Of a DNA stretch of 64,000 nt, positions 55,805-64,000 are shown piece by piece. A program made the position numbers and the translations under genes. The DNA comes from Petaurus breviceps papuanus. Its lineage: Eukaryota; Chordata; Mammalia; Diprotodontia; Petauridae. The stretch is taken from contig JAMXIF010000048.1 in assembly GCA_028583685.1 (NCBI GenBank), forward strand, positions 26,655,017 through 26,719,016, in the 5' to 3' direction. Every line of letters starts with the position of its first letter. Positions within the stretch are counted from its first letter, which is position 1. Under the pieces are notes generated by a model. The model made no database searches and was not told where the DNA came from. It saw only the letters and a list, made by a program, of their open reading frames with translations.

Positions 55805-56200
55805 AAATAAAACATGGTGAAAGGACCTTGAACTAGAAGTCAAGAGACTAGGGTATCAATCAGTCCCAGCTCTACTGCTAACCAAGTAAGTGGCCTTGAG
55901 CAACTTATACAATCTCTCCCTGGACCTGTTTCCTGCTCTGTGAAATGAGGAGGATGGATTCAATGACACCTTAGGTCTCTCCTGGCTGCAGCATAGTTTA
56001 GGGGCCCTTCTAGCTCCAACATTCTATGTTCTGTGTTCTAATACTTGTATGATAAAGTTCTGCCTAGGTCTAACATTCTATATTCTAAAGTAACTTTCAC
56101 CTCTAATATTCTACAAGCAGTGTTCTAATATTCCATGATCCCTTCTAACTTTTTTCTCTGCTCTCAAGTTACATCCAGCTTTTGCATTCCATATCTTGAG
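55805..56200 (+). repeat. MIR SINE with long tail tandem repeat
   Basis: 55805-55990 MIR ('cctgtttcctgctctgtgaa'). 55990-56200 repeats 'gctccaacattctatgttct', 'ggtctaacattctatattct', 'cacctctaatattctacaag'. Confidence 0.75.
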
Positions 56201-56219
56201 GAATATGGTCTTATTTCTT

Positions 56220-56385
56220 TTTCTTTTTGGCTTTTTGGAGGCGGGGAGGGCAGGGCAGTTGGGGTAAGTGACTTGCCCAAAGCCACATGGCTAGTAAGTG
56301 TGTCAAGTGTCTGAGGCTGGATTTGAACTCAGGTCTTCCTGACTCCAGGGCCGGTGCTCTATTCACTGCACCACCTAGCTGCCCC
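56220..56385 (-). repeat. tRNA-derived marsupial SINE with target-site duplication
   Basis: Reversed SINE ending 'gcaccacctagctgcccc'. Flanked by the perfect 17-bp duplication atatggtcttatttctt (56203-56219 and 56386-56402). Confidence 0.92.
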
Positions 56386-56629
56386 ATATGGTCTTATTTC
56401 TTAAGAACAAGAGGTCTTAAGAACATTTTCTTAAGGTCTTAAGAGACCCTCTTATTAGTTTTCTTATTAAGACATTAATAAGAAGGTCTCTTCTAGGTCA
56501 GTCTATGACTATATTATCTTTCAACAGCTTTGTTGATCAAATCAACTTTTCAATTCAACAATTAGTAAGCACCTATGTGCATGTACTGTGTTAGGTACTG
56601 GGGACACAAGATGGGGAAGGACACAAAGC

Positions 56630-56862
56630 AGGTAGAGCACAGGAGCTTAGAATCAAGCAGACTCATTTTCATGAATTCAAATCTGACCCTAGACACTTAC
56701 TAGTTGTGTGACCTTGGTCAATTCACTTAACCCTGTCTGCCTCAGTTCCTCATCTGTAAAATGAGCTGGAGAAGGAAATGGCAAATCACTGTAGTATCTT
56801 TGCCAAGAAAACTCCAAATGGGGTCATGAAGAGTCAGACACAACTGAAAAATGACTCAACTG
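56630..56862 (-). repeat. Mar1/WSINE CORE-SINE (reversed)
   Basis: 'cttaaccctgtctgcctcag', 'tgagctggagaaggaaatgg', 'gccaagaaaactccaaatgg' in reverse order. Confidence 0.87.
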
Positions 56863-57524
56863 CAAAGATATTTTATACTGATTTACTTATAAATAAGTAA
56901 AAATACTTTATATACCTAGAATAAATATTTATTCGTGAAGAGGGAAAGAATACTAACAACTGGAAGGATTCAGGGAAGGCTTCACAGAGGAAGTGATCTC
57001 TGAGCTGAGCCTTGAAAACTCACCACTTTCCATATGGTCCACAGGTTTATCAAGGGATCTTTGTGGAACTGCAAAACAAACTATGACTCCTCTAGCACAG
57101 ACAAAAGATCAGCTCTGTTCTGTGCAGCTAAATCCTAGACAGGACAGGCTCTCCCACTTAATAGCTTGAGGGGACAAAAGGTGATTCAGGGGTCAGGGAA
57201 TGGAAAAGAAACCAAACCAATGAAAGATAAACCTTGAAAAACTGTATTAATACTAATTTTTTAAGGGAAATTAACATTCATGATAGGAGGACCTATAAAA
57301 TATGTTCCTAAAATGTGAAAAGACATGATGTGAGCACATACTGTTGGAAAAATGTCACTGATAGACTGACTCAATGCAGAATTGCCACAAACCTTCAATT
57401 TGTTTAAAAAAAACCCACAATATTTGCAAAACACAATAAAGCAAAGTATCATAAAACGAGATTTACCTATATCGAGTCATGCCATAGAGACGAGGGTGAG
57501 AATAACGACAGCAGCTCCCATTCA
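56863..57524. other. Intronic, mostly unassigned
   Basis: 56930-57020 shares 'attcagggaaggcttcacag' with the ancient repeat at 13116. The rest is AT-rich unique sequence. Confidence 0.4.
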
Positions 57525-57845
57525 GCATGCCTGCCCCATCTCTGCCTGTTGAAATCCCTTTCCTTCAAGGCTGAGGGCAAGCACCACACATACACAAAAC
57601 CATCCCTCAATCCTTCAGCTGAAAGTGTGCTATCTGCCTTCCTCAAAAATTTTTCTTGCATCTCTCCTTTACCCATCACAATCCATCCTGAATTATAATT
57701 ATTTATGCTCACGTCCTATTCCACCCCCAGTAGATACAAGTTCCTCAAGAGCAGAGAATGTATTATTTTTTCTCAGTATTCCCAGCCCTGAGCACAATGC
57801 CTTGCACACAGTAGGTATTTAATATACATCTGTTGAACTGAATTC
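57525..57845 (+). repeat. L2 LINE 3' end
   Basis: 'gagcagagaatgtattattt', 'ccagccctgagcacaatgcc', 'cacagtaggtatttaatata' mark the L2 terminus. Confidence 0.85.
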
Positions 57846-58149
57846 AATTTATGGCCACCAAGCATTTTCAGTTCCATTAACTCAATGGGTCATCACCATA
57901 AAATCTCTGTGTTATAATAATTCTAGGGCAAATGCTATTGCCTCTACATCTCTGATTTGAGGGGTGGGAGTAAAGAAGATAGAGTTATCTGTGCAAATCC
58001 ACACAGCTAGCTGGTTGAGTAACAGAGCCATGGCCCACACCTATGTCTTCTCTCCATACTCTCTCTCAGTGAGCTCTCACTAAGCAGTGGGCTCCCAGGA
58101 CATAAATTCAGCCCTGAACTCTCATTTCACACTGCATGCATCACCTCCC

Positions 58150-58480
58150 ACACATCTTCTCCCAGATACTCCATGAGGATCTCAACTTCAACACATTCAA
58201 AACCAAACTATCTTTGCCACCCTTCCCCAGCCCCTGGCCCTCCTCTATATTTCCCCACATCATCACTAGCTTCCTACTCAGTCAGGTTCATGACCTTAGA
58301 GTTACCCCGACTCTTCCTTCTCCATCATCCCATAAACCCAATCAGCTGCTAAGTCTTGTAGCTTCAACAAACTCTCTCAAATTGCTGTCTTTTCTCTATA
58401 CACATTACCATCATCATCGTCATCCAAATCCTCATTCCCTTCCAGCTGAATTATCTGAGCTCTCTACTCCCAAACTTTCT
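58150..58480 (+). repeat. L2 LINE ORF2 fragment
   Basis: 'catgaccttagagttacccc', 'ccataaacccaatcagctgc' correspond to the L2 segment before its 3' tail. The 147-codon frame at 58136-58579 is its relic. Confidence 0.65.
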
Positions 58481-58574
58481 CTTTTCCAATTTGATTCCTT
58501 AGGAAACACAATAAACTCTTTAAAGGGGTTCTCTTACCCCGTGATAGTTTTTTTGGGGGGAGGAGGAAGGAGTG

Positions 58575-58960
58575 GTTAATGAAGGACTTTGGAAGCAACC
58601 TCATCCAGCCCATCCTGGCTCCAGCACTACTGAACAGTGGTCATTCAACTCCTGGTGGGAGACTTCTATTGAAGGTAACCCATTCCACTTTTGAATAGCT
58701 CTAACTGTTAGTAAATTTTTCCTTCTGCTAAGGTGAAATCTGCTTCTCTGCAGTATTGTCTGATCACTCCTAGTTCCGCTCTCTGGGGCCAAGCAAAGCA
58801 AGGCTAATCCCTCATCCACATGACAGGCTTTCAAATACCGGAAGGCAGGTATCATGTACCTACGAAGTCTTCTCCAGGCCAAATATCACTAGTTCTGTCA
58901 ACAAGTCCTCAAAAAGGCAGTCTGCACTCATCTCATTAACCTAGTCTTGTGAATCGCTCG
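58575..58960 (-). repeat. L3/CR1 3' end (reversed)
   Basis: 'taacccattccacttttgaa', 'cctagttccgctctctgggg', 'atccacatgacaggctttca' in reversed L3/CR1 order. It ends about 185 bp from the start-codon exon. Confidence 0.8.
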
Positions 58961-59144
58961 AGGTCCAGAGGGTAGGGCCCACGATAGAGCGAATACTGCT
59001 CTCTGTTCACTTAAAAGAAAGTGGTTCCCTAAGAAAAGAGCAATGTGGCTTAGTGCAGAGATGGCAATGATGATGTGGTTTAGAAAATGTCCTTAGAAGC
59101 CTCTTTCCCCCACCAACCCTCCCAGAGAAGGCCGTTATACTTAC

Positions 59145-59269
59145 TTGGGGGTCAGGCTGATACTCTGTCCCTGGCATATGGCACAGACTGCTGGTCTGAT
59201 CTCCATGGTGATGTGCATGGCTATGCTGTCCTTCCATGGTATCATGCCAATTTGTACAAAAAAGGTGGG
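59145..59269 (-). CDS. NEK6: NEK6 start-codon exon (residues 1-31 plus 32 nt 5'UTR)
   Basis: Coding begins at 59237 with ATGG preceded by ACC, a strong Kozak context, and ends at 59145 with CAA before donor GTAAGTATAA. The exon encodes 31 residues, starting MEGQHSHAHHHGDQTSSLCH and ending EYQPDPQ. Human NEK6 has a 30-residue counterpart (MAGQ...LCH...PPDPQ), so numbering here runs one ahead of human. This disordered extension precedes the kinase domain and is the most diverged part between NEK6 and NEK7. Upstream lie 32 nt of 5'UTR and a pyrimidine-rich acceptor (CTTTCTCTCTAG), so an upstream noncoding exon must exist. The His-rich run HAHHHGD replaces HMPHGGS of human. Confidence 0.93.
59243..59245 (-). 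promoter_or_regulatory. Upstream AUG of an overlapping 36-codon uORF in NEK6
   Basis: An ATG lies 8 nt upstream of the NEK6 start, out of frame, with G at -3 and A at +4. Its frame stays open across the exon 1/exon 2 junction and stops at TGA 44343-44341 in exon 2, giving 36 codons (begins MIPWKDSIAMHITME). It overlaps the main ORF throughout. A uORF of this shape would be expected to reduce initiation at the main start by leaky scanning. Its use in cells is inferred. Confidence 0.5.
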
Positions 59270-59324
59270 CTAGAGAGAAAGAAAAAGAAGATAAAGCCCC
59301 AAGGGGTTAGCAATGGGTTTAAAT

Positions 59325-59650
59325 TCCTTTTTTAATTAATATTTTTTCATTTAATAATCACTCGTTTTATCGCCTTCCCAGCCCTTCTCCCTCCCTTAAA
59401 AAAACAAAAAAGCTTATAACAAATAGTTAAAGTCAAGCCCATCAATTGGATAATCATTAAAAAAATTATGGCACATTAATATGAGGGAATACCATTATAC
59501 TGTCAGAAATAATGAAGGGAGAGGTTTCAGAGAAACCTGAGAAGATTTGTAGCTGATGCAGAATGAAGTGACCACAAACAGAAGAACAATTTATACCCTA
59601 ACAACATTGTAAAAAAAAAAAAACAACCCAACAATCTGGAAAGACTTAAA
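59325..59650. repeat. Two L1 3'-region pieces, head to head
   Basis: 59325-59440 resembles a reversed L1 3' end ('ttttcatttaataatcactc', 'cttataacaaatagttaaag'). 59445-59650 is a plus-sense L1 3' piece ('cccatcaattggataatcat', 'gatgcagaatgaagtgacca'). The arrangement fits an L1 with a 5' inversion, or two separate events. Confidence 0.5.
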
Positions 59651-59689
59651 ATCTCTGTTGCAATAATCAACTTCCAAGAGCCAGAAAAA

Positions 59690-60000
59690 CCTATCCATTC
59701 ACTTCCCCAGGTTCAACACTTGAGCAGCATCCCTGCTTCTTCCCTCTCCCTAGATTTAGTCAGTTGTCATATCCTAACTCCTCTATGTTAATATCCATCC
59801 CCTCTCTACAGTCACCAGCCTAGAGAAGGCCCTACCTAATTGTTCCTCACATCATCTACTGTCACTTCCTCTCTGCTCCCAGTCCTTACCCGTCTAGGCC
59901 AGGATGTGCTAGTGCAAGAATCTCCAGAATGAATAGGTCCGACCATGCTGCTCTCTCACTTAAAGACCATCAGCTGCTCCCTTCTGCCCACAGAAAGTCA
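59690..60000 (+). repeat. L2 LINE fragment (weak)
   Basis: 'atttagtcagttgtcatatc' and 'gtccgaccatgctgctctct' resemble L2 ORF2 3' wording. Confidence 0.5.
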
Positions 60001-60400
60001 ATGCTAGAATGGACCTACACTTCCTATGTGTCAGGCACTGTGGTCAGTACTGTGGGTGCAAAATCAAGAATTAAATAGTCCCCACCCTCAAGGAGCTTAT
60101 ATTCTATTGTCAGGAAACATCATGGACATATGTAAATATAAAGCATACAAAAATTAATACAAAATAATTTTGGTTTTTGGCAGGGAGAATCAGAAAAGTC
60201 CTCCTGCAGGTCGTGGTATTTGAACTGAGACTTCAAGGAAGCAAAGGGTTTTCTGTGGCAAAGGAGAGGAGGTAGATGGGAAAGAACATCTCCGGGCATG
60301 AGGGACCAGCCTTGTACAAAGGATGTAGAAGGTCAAGGGTGGGGAATAGTAAGTAGAGACCAGCATGGCTGGAATATGATGCACATGAGGGGAAGTAAAG
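60001..60400 (+). repeat. Ancient dispersed repeat, fourth copy
   Basis: 'ctatgtgtcaggcactgtgg', 'ccctcaaggagcttatattc', 'gaactgagacttcaaggaag', 'acatctccgggcatgaggga' in the order seen at 13116. Confidence 0.6.
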
Positions 60401-60418
60401 TAAAATTAATCTGAAAAG

Positions 60419-60583
60419 CGGCGGCTAGGTGGCGCAGTGAATAGAGCACTGGCCCTGGAGTCAGAAAGACCTGAGTTCAAATTCGACCTCAGACACTTAA
60501 CACAAAAAAAACAAGCTGAGTGACCTTGGGCAAGTCACTTAACCCCAATTGCCCTACCGTCCTGCCTCCAAAAAGCAAAAGAA
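60419..60583 (+). repeat. tRNA-derived marsupial SINE with target-site duplication
   Basis: 'cggcggctaggtggcgcagt'...'cactggccctggagtcagaa'. Flanked by the perfect 17-bp duplication aaaattaatctgaaaag (60402-60418 and 60584-60600). Retains CpG in its head. Confidence 0.93.
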
Positions 60584-61420
60584 AAAATTAATCTGAAAAG
60601 ATAGGTTGTACCTTTAATGTTAAAATATAGATAATTAGAGCTAGAAGGGCCCTATGATATCATATCTAACTATGATTTTATGGATTGAGAAACCTAAGGC
60701 CTAGAAATAGGAAGTATTGCACGAAGGTCACATAGTGAGTCAGTGACAGGGTCTCCTGACCCCTAACCTCAGGTTTTTCCCATGACTTCCCTACTACCAC
60801 TTTTACTTATTCCATCACCAGAAAAAGCATTCACTTTGCTACCCACTTCTTCCCCAACCTCTTCTGGGGAGCCTTACCCCGGGGCGGATTTCAAAAAGGG
60901 GTATGGTGCCTCCTACTCAGCCCCAGGCCTGCTGCCTATTCACCTTCATGAGAGTAAGATTCTGAGTCAGTTCTTGAATGGAAACTCTGCCTGTATCTGG
61001 AAATCACTGGCAGTGCCACAGAGAGTAGGCACTGAAGCTCCAGTGTGAGGCCCTGGCACCACTATTGAGAGCAGTCATGACACAGGGGCACCTCCACCAC
61101 AGGACCCACTCAGCATTCATGGCTTAACCGCAGGCTAACAAAGGCCTCTTTGGAAAAGACTGAATTCCTCTGCATGTCAGGGCACCAGGAGCTGTGCGTT
61201 AAACCCCAGAAGGACAATACTACCACAAAGACTGCTTTTCTTATCACACAGGCAAGGCCTCATAAAACCAGCCCAAAGTAAAATGGAACATGGTTCTAGT
61301 TCTCTCCAAAACTGAGTTAACACAAAGCTAGGCCAACTTGGCTGGGGTGGGGGAGGGGCTAGGAGGGGAGCAGAGGATTCCCATCCCTGCCACTTGCCAC
61401 TCATATGATCTTGGGAGTCA
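60584..61420. other. Reversed MIR then unassigned sequence
   Basis: 60630-60785 is a weak reversed MIR ('aaggtcacatagtgagtcag'). 60786-61420 is unique, with a G-rich patch at 61345-61375. Confidence 0.45.
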
Positions 61421-61620
61421 TTTAAGCTCTGCAGCACATACTGCCATACCTAGCACACAGTAAACACTTAATAAATGCTTTTTCACTCACTCATTCATTC
61501 ATTCCCTAGGGCTCAGGTTACTCATCCATAAAATGAAGAGATTAGACTAAATAACCTCCAAGATTCCTTCCAGCTCTAAATCTGTAATACTGTGATCCCC
61601 AGGTCCCTGTGTTTTCAAAG
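61421..61620 (+). repeat. L2/MIR-type 3' end
   Basis: 'cagtaaacacttaataaatg', then 'ggttactcatccataaaatg' and 'ttccagctctaaatctgtaa'. Confidence 0.65.
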
Positions 61621-62199
61621 AGGTGACTGCCTTCATTCTCAGGAATGAGACCCAGAAGGGAACCTGCCCTTCCTTTGGTTTTCTACAAGTAAGCCTTGTG
61701 CAAGCCACATACCCTCACTTAGAGGAAAAAAAACATAAAAAAGCCTAAACTGAACTAAATATCCAAGCTAAAAAGGACTTTGGAACCATGAATACTGGAG
61801 CTGGAAGAGATCTCAAATATTACTTAGTCACAGAATTACAGAATCCAACTTCCCTATTTTATAAAAGAAGCAGAGGTCCAGAGAGAAGGGTCTTTCCACT
61901 ATAGCAAGCTGATTCCTACCACTCCAACTTGCCTTCCCTCCTTCCTTTCTTTCTATAAATGGAGGCTTCTCAGAAAATAACATGAAATGTCCATGAAATG
62001 CAGGTTACGTTTGATTAAGTACAAGGGGAAAAAGTCAAGAACACAAATATACAAGAGTTGAAATTCAGTCAGATGTCATCTGCTGAATACAATGAATCTT
62101 ATTCATTCCTTTTCAAATATCTGGTCAACAGGAGAATCAATATGTCTAATCACTAGTCAACAATTATTACTATACATAATTGCTTAATACCAATCCCCT
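61621..62199. other. Mostly unassigned
   Basis: 61795-61925 has reversed SINE-like words ('gaagcagaggtccagagaga'); otherwise AT-rich unique sequence. Confidence 0.35.
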
Positions 62200-62705
62200 T
62201 CCAATATAGTTGCAATGCAATTTAGCTCCTCTTTAGCTGGCACCTAGACTACTGTAACCAACTTATGAATTGTCTAGTTGGTCCCCTTTCAATCTATCCT
62301 TCAAAAGCTGCCAAAGTTATCTTCCTTATGTACAAGTCTAATTATGACACTCCCCTGCTCTAACACCTTCAATGGATCCCAGTTACCTACAGGATAAAAT
62401 CCACTTCCTTAGCCTAGCTCCAATCTTTGAGTACTTTCTTTTGAACACTATGTATTAGCACAGACCTACACTCAGGGCTGGAATGCACTCCTCATTCCTA
62501 CATATTGGTATAAGAAGCAATATTATGTAGTTGAAAATGAAATAAATTTGGGATTAGAAAACTGGGTTCAAATCTGATCTTTTACCTACTGCCTATATGA
62601 TCTTGGATAGGTCATTTCCCCTCCTTGGGCCTCAGTTTCCTCATGTGTAAATTAAGGGGAATGGACTAATACCTAAAGTTCCTTTCAGCTCAAATTTTAT
62701 GATCC
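62200..62705 (+). repeat. L2 LINE 3' part followed by MIR
   Basis: 62280-62420 'atccttcaaaagctgccaaa', 'gacactcccctgctctaaca' (L2). 62515-62705 'aactgggttcaaatctgatc', 'gcctcagtttcctcatgtgt' (MIR). Confidence 0.75.
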
Positions 62706-63214
62706 TGCTTATAAATGCCTTCTCTTCCTTGAAGTCCCCCTCCCACCTCACTCCCATTACCTCAGCTAGGAAGTTATTCCTCCCTTTCTTTGAAACAGGT
62801 GTTCCCTGTCTGTCTGACCCCTCCCATTTCATTTTCTACCTAATCTCCTCCACCAAAATTCCCTTCCCATGCTTTCTTGTGGTCCCTATGCTTTTCAACA
62901 CAGTACAAGCTCAAGCAGGTCTAGCCAAGCTGGGAAAGTCTACAAGTAGGATCAAGGTGACACAGAAGGACAAGTTCAAGGACAAGTCTAGCTGACGACA
63001 AAAAGGTTTCTCACTAAGCTGGCTGCAAAGATGAATTTTTGGTCCACAGATACATTCGAAGACCACCTATTCAAGTTTAGAAAAAGTCACTGATTTGCAT
63101 CAATGGGAAAAGCATCTACAGTAATGAGGTCTCAGGGATCACATCATTTTTCGTCATGATATCCACTGTCTTGTATTTAGCAGATACTTAATAAATTGGT
63201 AAACTGAAGTGAGG
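62706..63214. other. Unassigned
   Basis: The 98-codon frame at 62699-62995 has no recognised domain. 63170-63200 has an L2-like 'agatacttaataaattggta'. Confidence 0.3.
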
Positions 63215-63400
63215 AACTGGAAAGTGTCCAGAGATGAACAAAGAAAATTAAAGACATGAAAAATATGTTCAACAAGGAAATATTTAAAGGAGTTGGAAAC
63301 GTTATTCCAGGAAGCTAAGGTAAGGTGGTTTCTTAATTATTGTCAATGAGCTAAAAATAACTACTTTGACTGAACTTTAATGTTTCTAAGTGAGACAGAG
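63215..63400 (+). repeat. L3/CR1 fragment
   Basis: 'gaactggaaagtgtccagag', 'tatttaaaggagttggaaac', 'ccaggaagctaagg' follow the plus-sense L3/CR1 order, decayed. Confidence 0.5.
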
Positions 63401-63976
63401 ATTCTTCTGTAGCCAGAATACAGAGCTTTAGTTGCTAGTAAACACACATAATAAAGGAGGTAATGCAGCCCAGGTGCTCTACATCTAACTTCATTTTCAT
63501 GCCAATCAAAGTGAATTTTGGGAGTGAGTCTCATCTCTACAACACAAAACTCCTATGGGGTTTTCTTGGGCAGAGTTCCCAAAAAACATGGGGGAAACAG
63601 ACTCATAATCAAGGATACATCATAAGTTATAAAGGAAATTCCTAATCCTAAGTCAGAAAGTGGTCTGGGACCACAACTTCAAATCAGTACTGGACAAATA
63701 AAATTAAGAGAGCAGACTTCCCTTACCCTGGGATGCTGTGCTGGCTTTTATTGGCTGCTCTAGCTCTGTAGCAGGTTTCTACCTCATTAGACAGGAACAG
63801 AGAAGCCCAGCAGATGGTAGCAGAGAGCAGTTTGGTGACCAAAGGCCTAGTGGAGATGCCCAACAGAGGCAATACAACAGAGAGTGGAGATTCAAGACCT
63901 AGCAAAGAGCCATAAAGAACAGCATGGCTACATCACCAGGTGACATCCACAAGCTTGCAGCAGCAGCAAAGCTTAC
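63401..63976. other. Unassigned sequence next to the possible upstream exon
   Basis: No repeat or CpG-island-like composition seen; no promoter could be recognised. Confidence 0.3.
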
Positions 63977-64000
63977 CTGAGCCATGTGTACTCCCTAAGT
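63977..64000 (-). other. Possible upstream 5'UTR exon end (splice donor) of NEK6
   Basis: On the minus strand the edge reads ...ACATGGCTCAG|GTAAGCTTTG, a close match to the donor consensus, with an ATG two codons before it. If spliced to the acceptor at 59269, this ATG joins the frame of the overlapping uORF, not the NEK6 frame. This could be a 3' end of an alternative first exon. It could equally be a chance donor, since the upstream part is outside the window. Confidence 0.25.

Larger units (their letters stand above)
1..59269 (-). other. NEK6: NEK6 gene span, partial (3' part outside window)
   Basis: Six coding exons on the minus strand splice into a continuous 208-residue N-terminal part of a NEK-family kinase. 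NEK6 is chosen over its close paralogue NEK7 because of the N-terminal words LCH and PDPQ, the segment RCTLADFQIEKKIGRGQFSE, and LDSFIEE with GDLSQMIK (NEK7 has YYASFIED and GDLSRMIK). Introns from 5' to 3' measure 14,794, 3,361, 6,068, 17,180 and 1,046 nt, then at least 16.1 kb. Human NEK6 has 313 residues, so about one third (APE motif, C-lobe, stop codon) is missing here and presumably lies below position 1. NEK6 is known to act downstream of NEK9 in mitotic spindle assembly. Confidence 0.93.

Noticed and set aside
58136-58579. 147-codon plus-strand frame
   Set aside because: Runs through an L2 ORF2 relic; not an independent gene.

Overview
The window is vertebrate nuclear DNA, most likely from a marsupial of the Australidelphian (Australian) radiation. 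Three things point there. There are many copies of the Mar1/WSINE CORE-SINE. There is a tRNA-derived SINE (core wording 'cagctaggtggtacagtg') in several copies that still carry intact target-site duplications. There are marsupial-type L1 3' ends and hAT-like MITEs on a background of MIR/THER, L2, L3/CR1 and RTE remnants. The species was not determined.

The only gene recognised is NEK6, a NIMA-related mitotic serine/threonine kinase, on the minus strand. Six consecutive coding exons are placed at base resolution: 59145-59269 (start codon at 59237), 44210-44350, 40786-40848, 34607-34717, 17318-17426 and 16164-16271. All have GT/AG junctions and compatible phases. Together they encode residues 1-208: the N-terminal extension, the whole N-lobe, the hinge, the catalytic loop and the DLG/activation segment up to the activating serine. 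The remaining roughly 105 residues (APE motif and C-lobe) were not found below 16164 and probably lie beyond position 1. The start-codon exon has an AG acceptor and 32 nt of 5'UTR, so at least one more upstream exon exists. A good donor at 63977 near the right edge is a candidate.

Layout. 1-16163 is intron after exon 6 (or beyond), holding a full-length half-LINE-1-like element (4479-7321), MITEs, SINEs and a CpG-bearing unique block (about 10800-11240). 16164-17426 is the exon 6/exon 5 pair. 17427-34606 is a large intron whose 3' end is a GA/CT tract of about 340 bp directly abutting the exon 5 acceptor; it also holds nested L3, L2, L1, RTE and SINE copies. 34718-40785 carries two L2 tails. 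44351-59144 is the first coding intron, with a long reversed L3/CR1 composite (about 45030-47900) and several unique AT-rich, homeodomain-motif-rich blocks, most strikingly 55370-55730. 59270-64000 is 5' of the start exon.

No retrovirus, LTR element, CRISPR array, tRNA/rRNA gene or second protein-coding gene was recognised. I found no convincing new biological system. The best leads are the HAL1-like element, an overlapping upstream ORF on NEK6, candidate enhancers in the introns, a dispersed SINE-tail-derived tandem repeat, and an unexplained 58-bp repeat pair.
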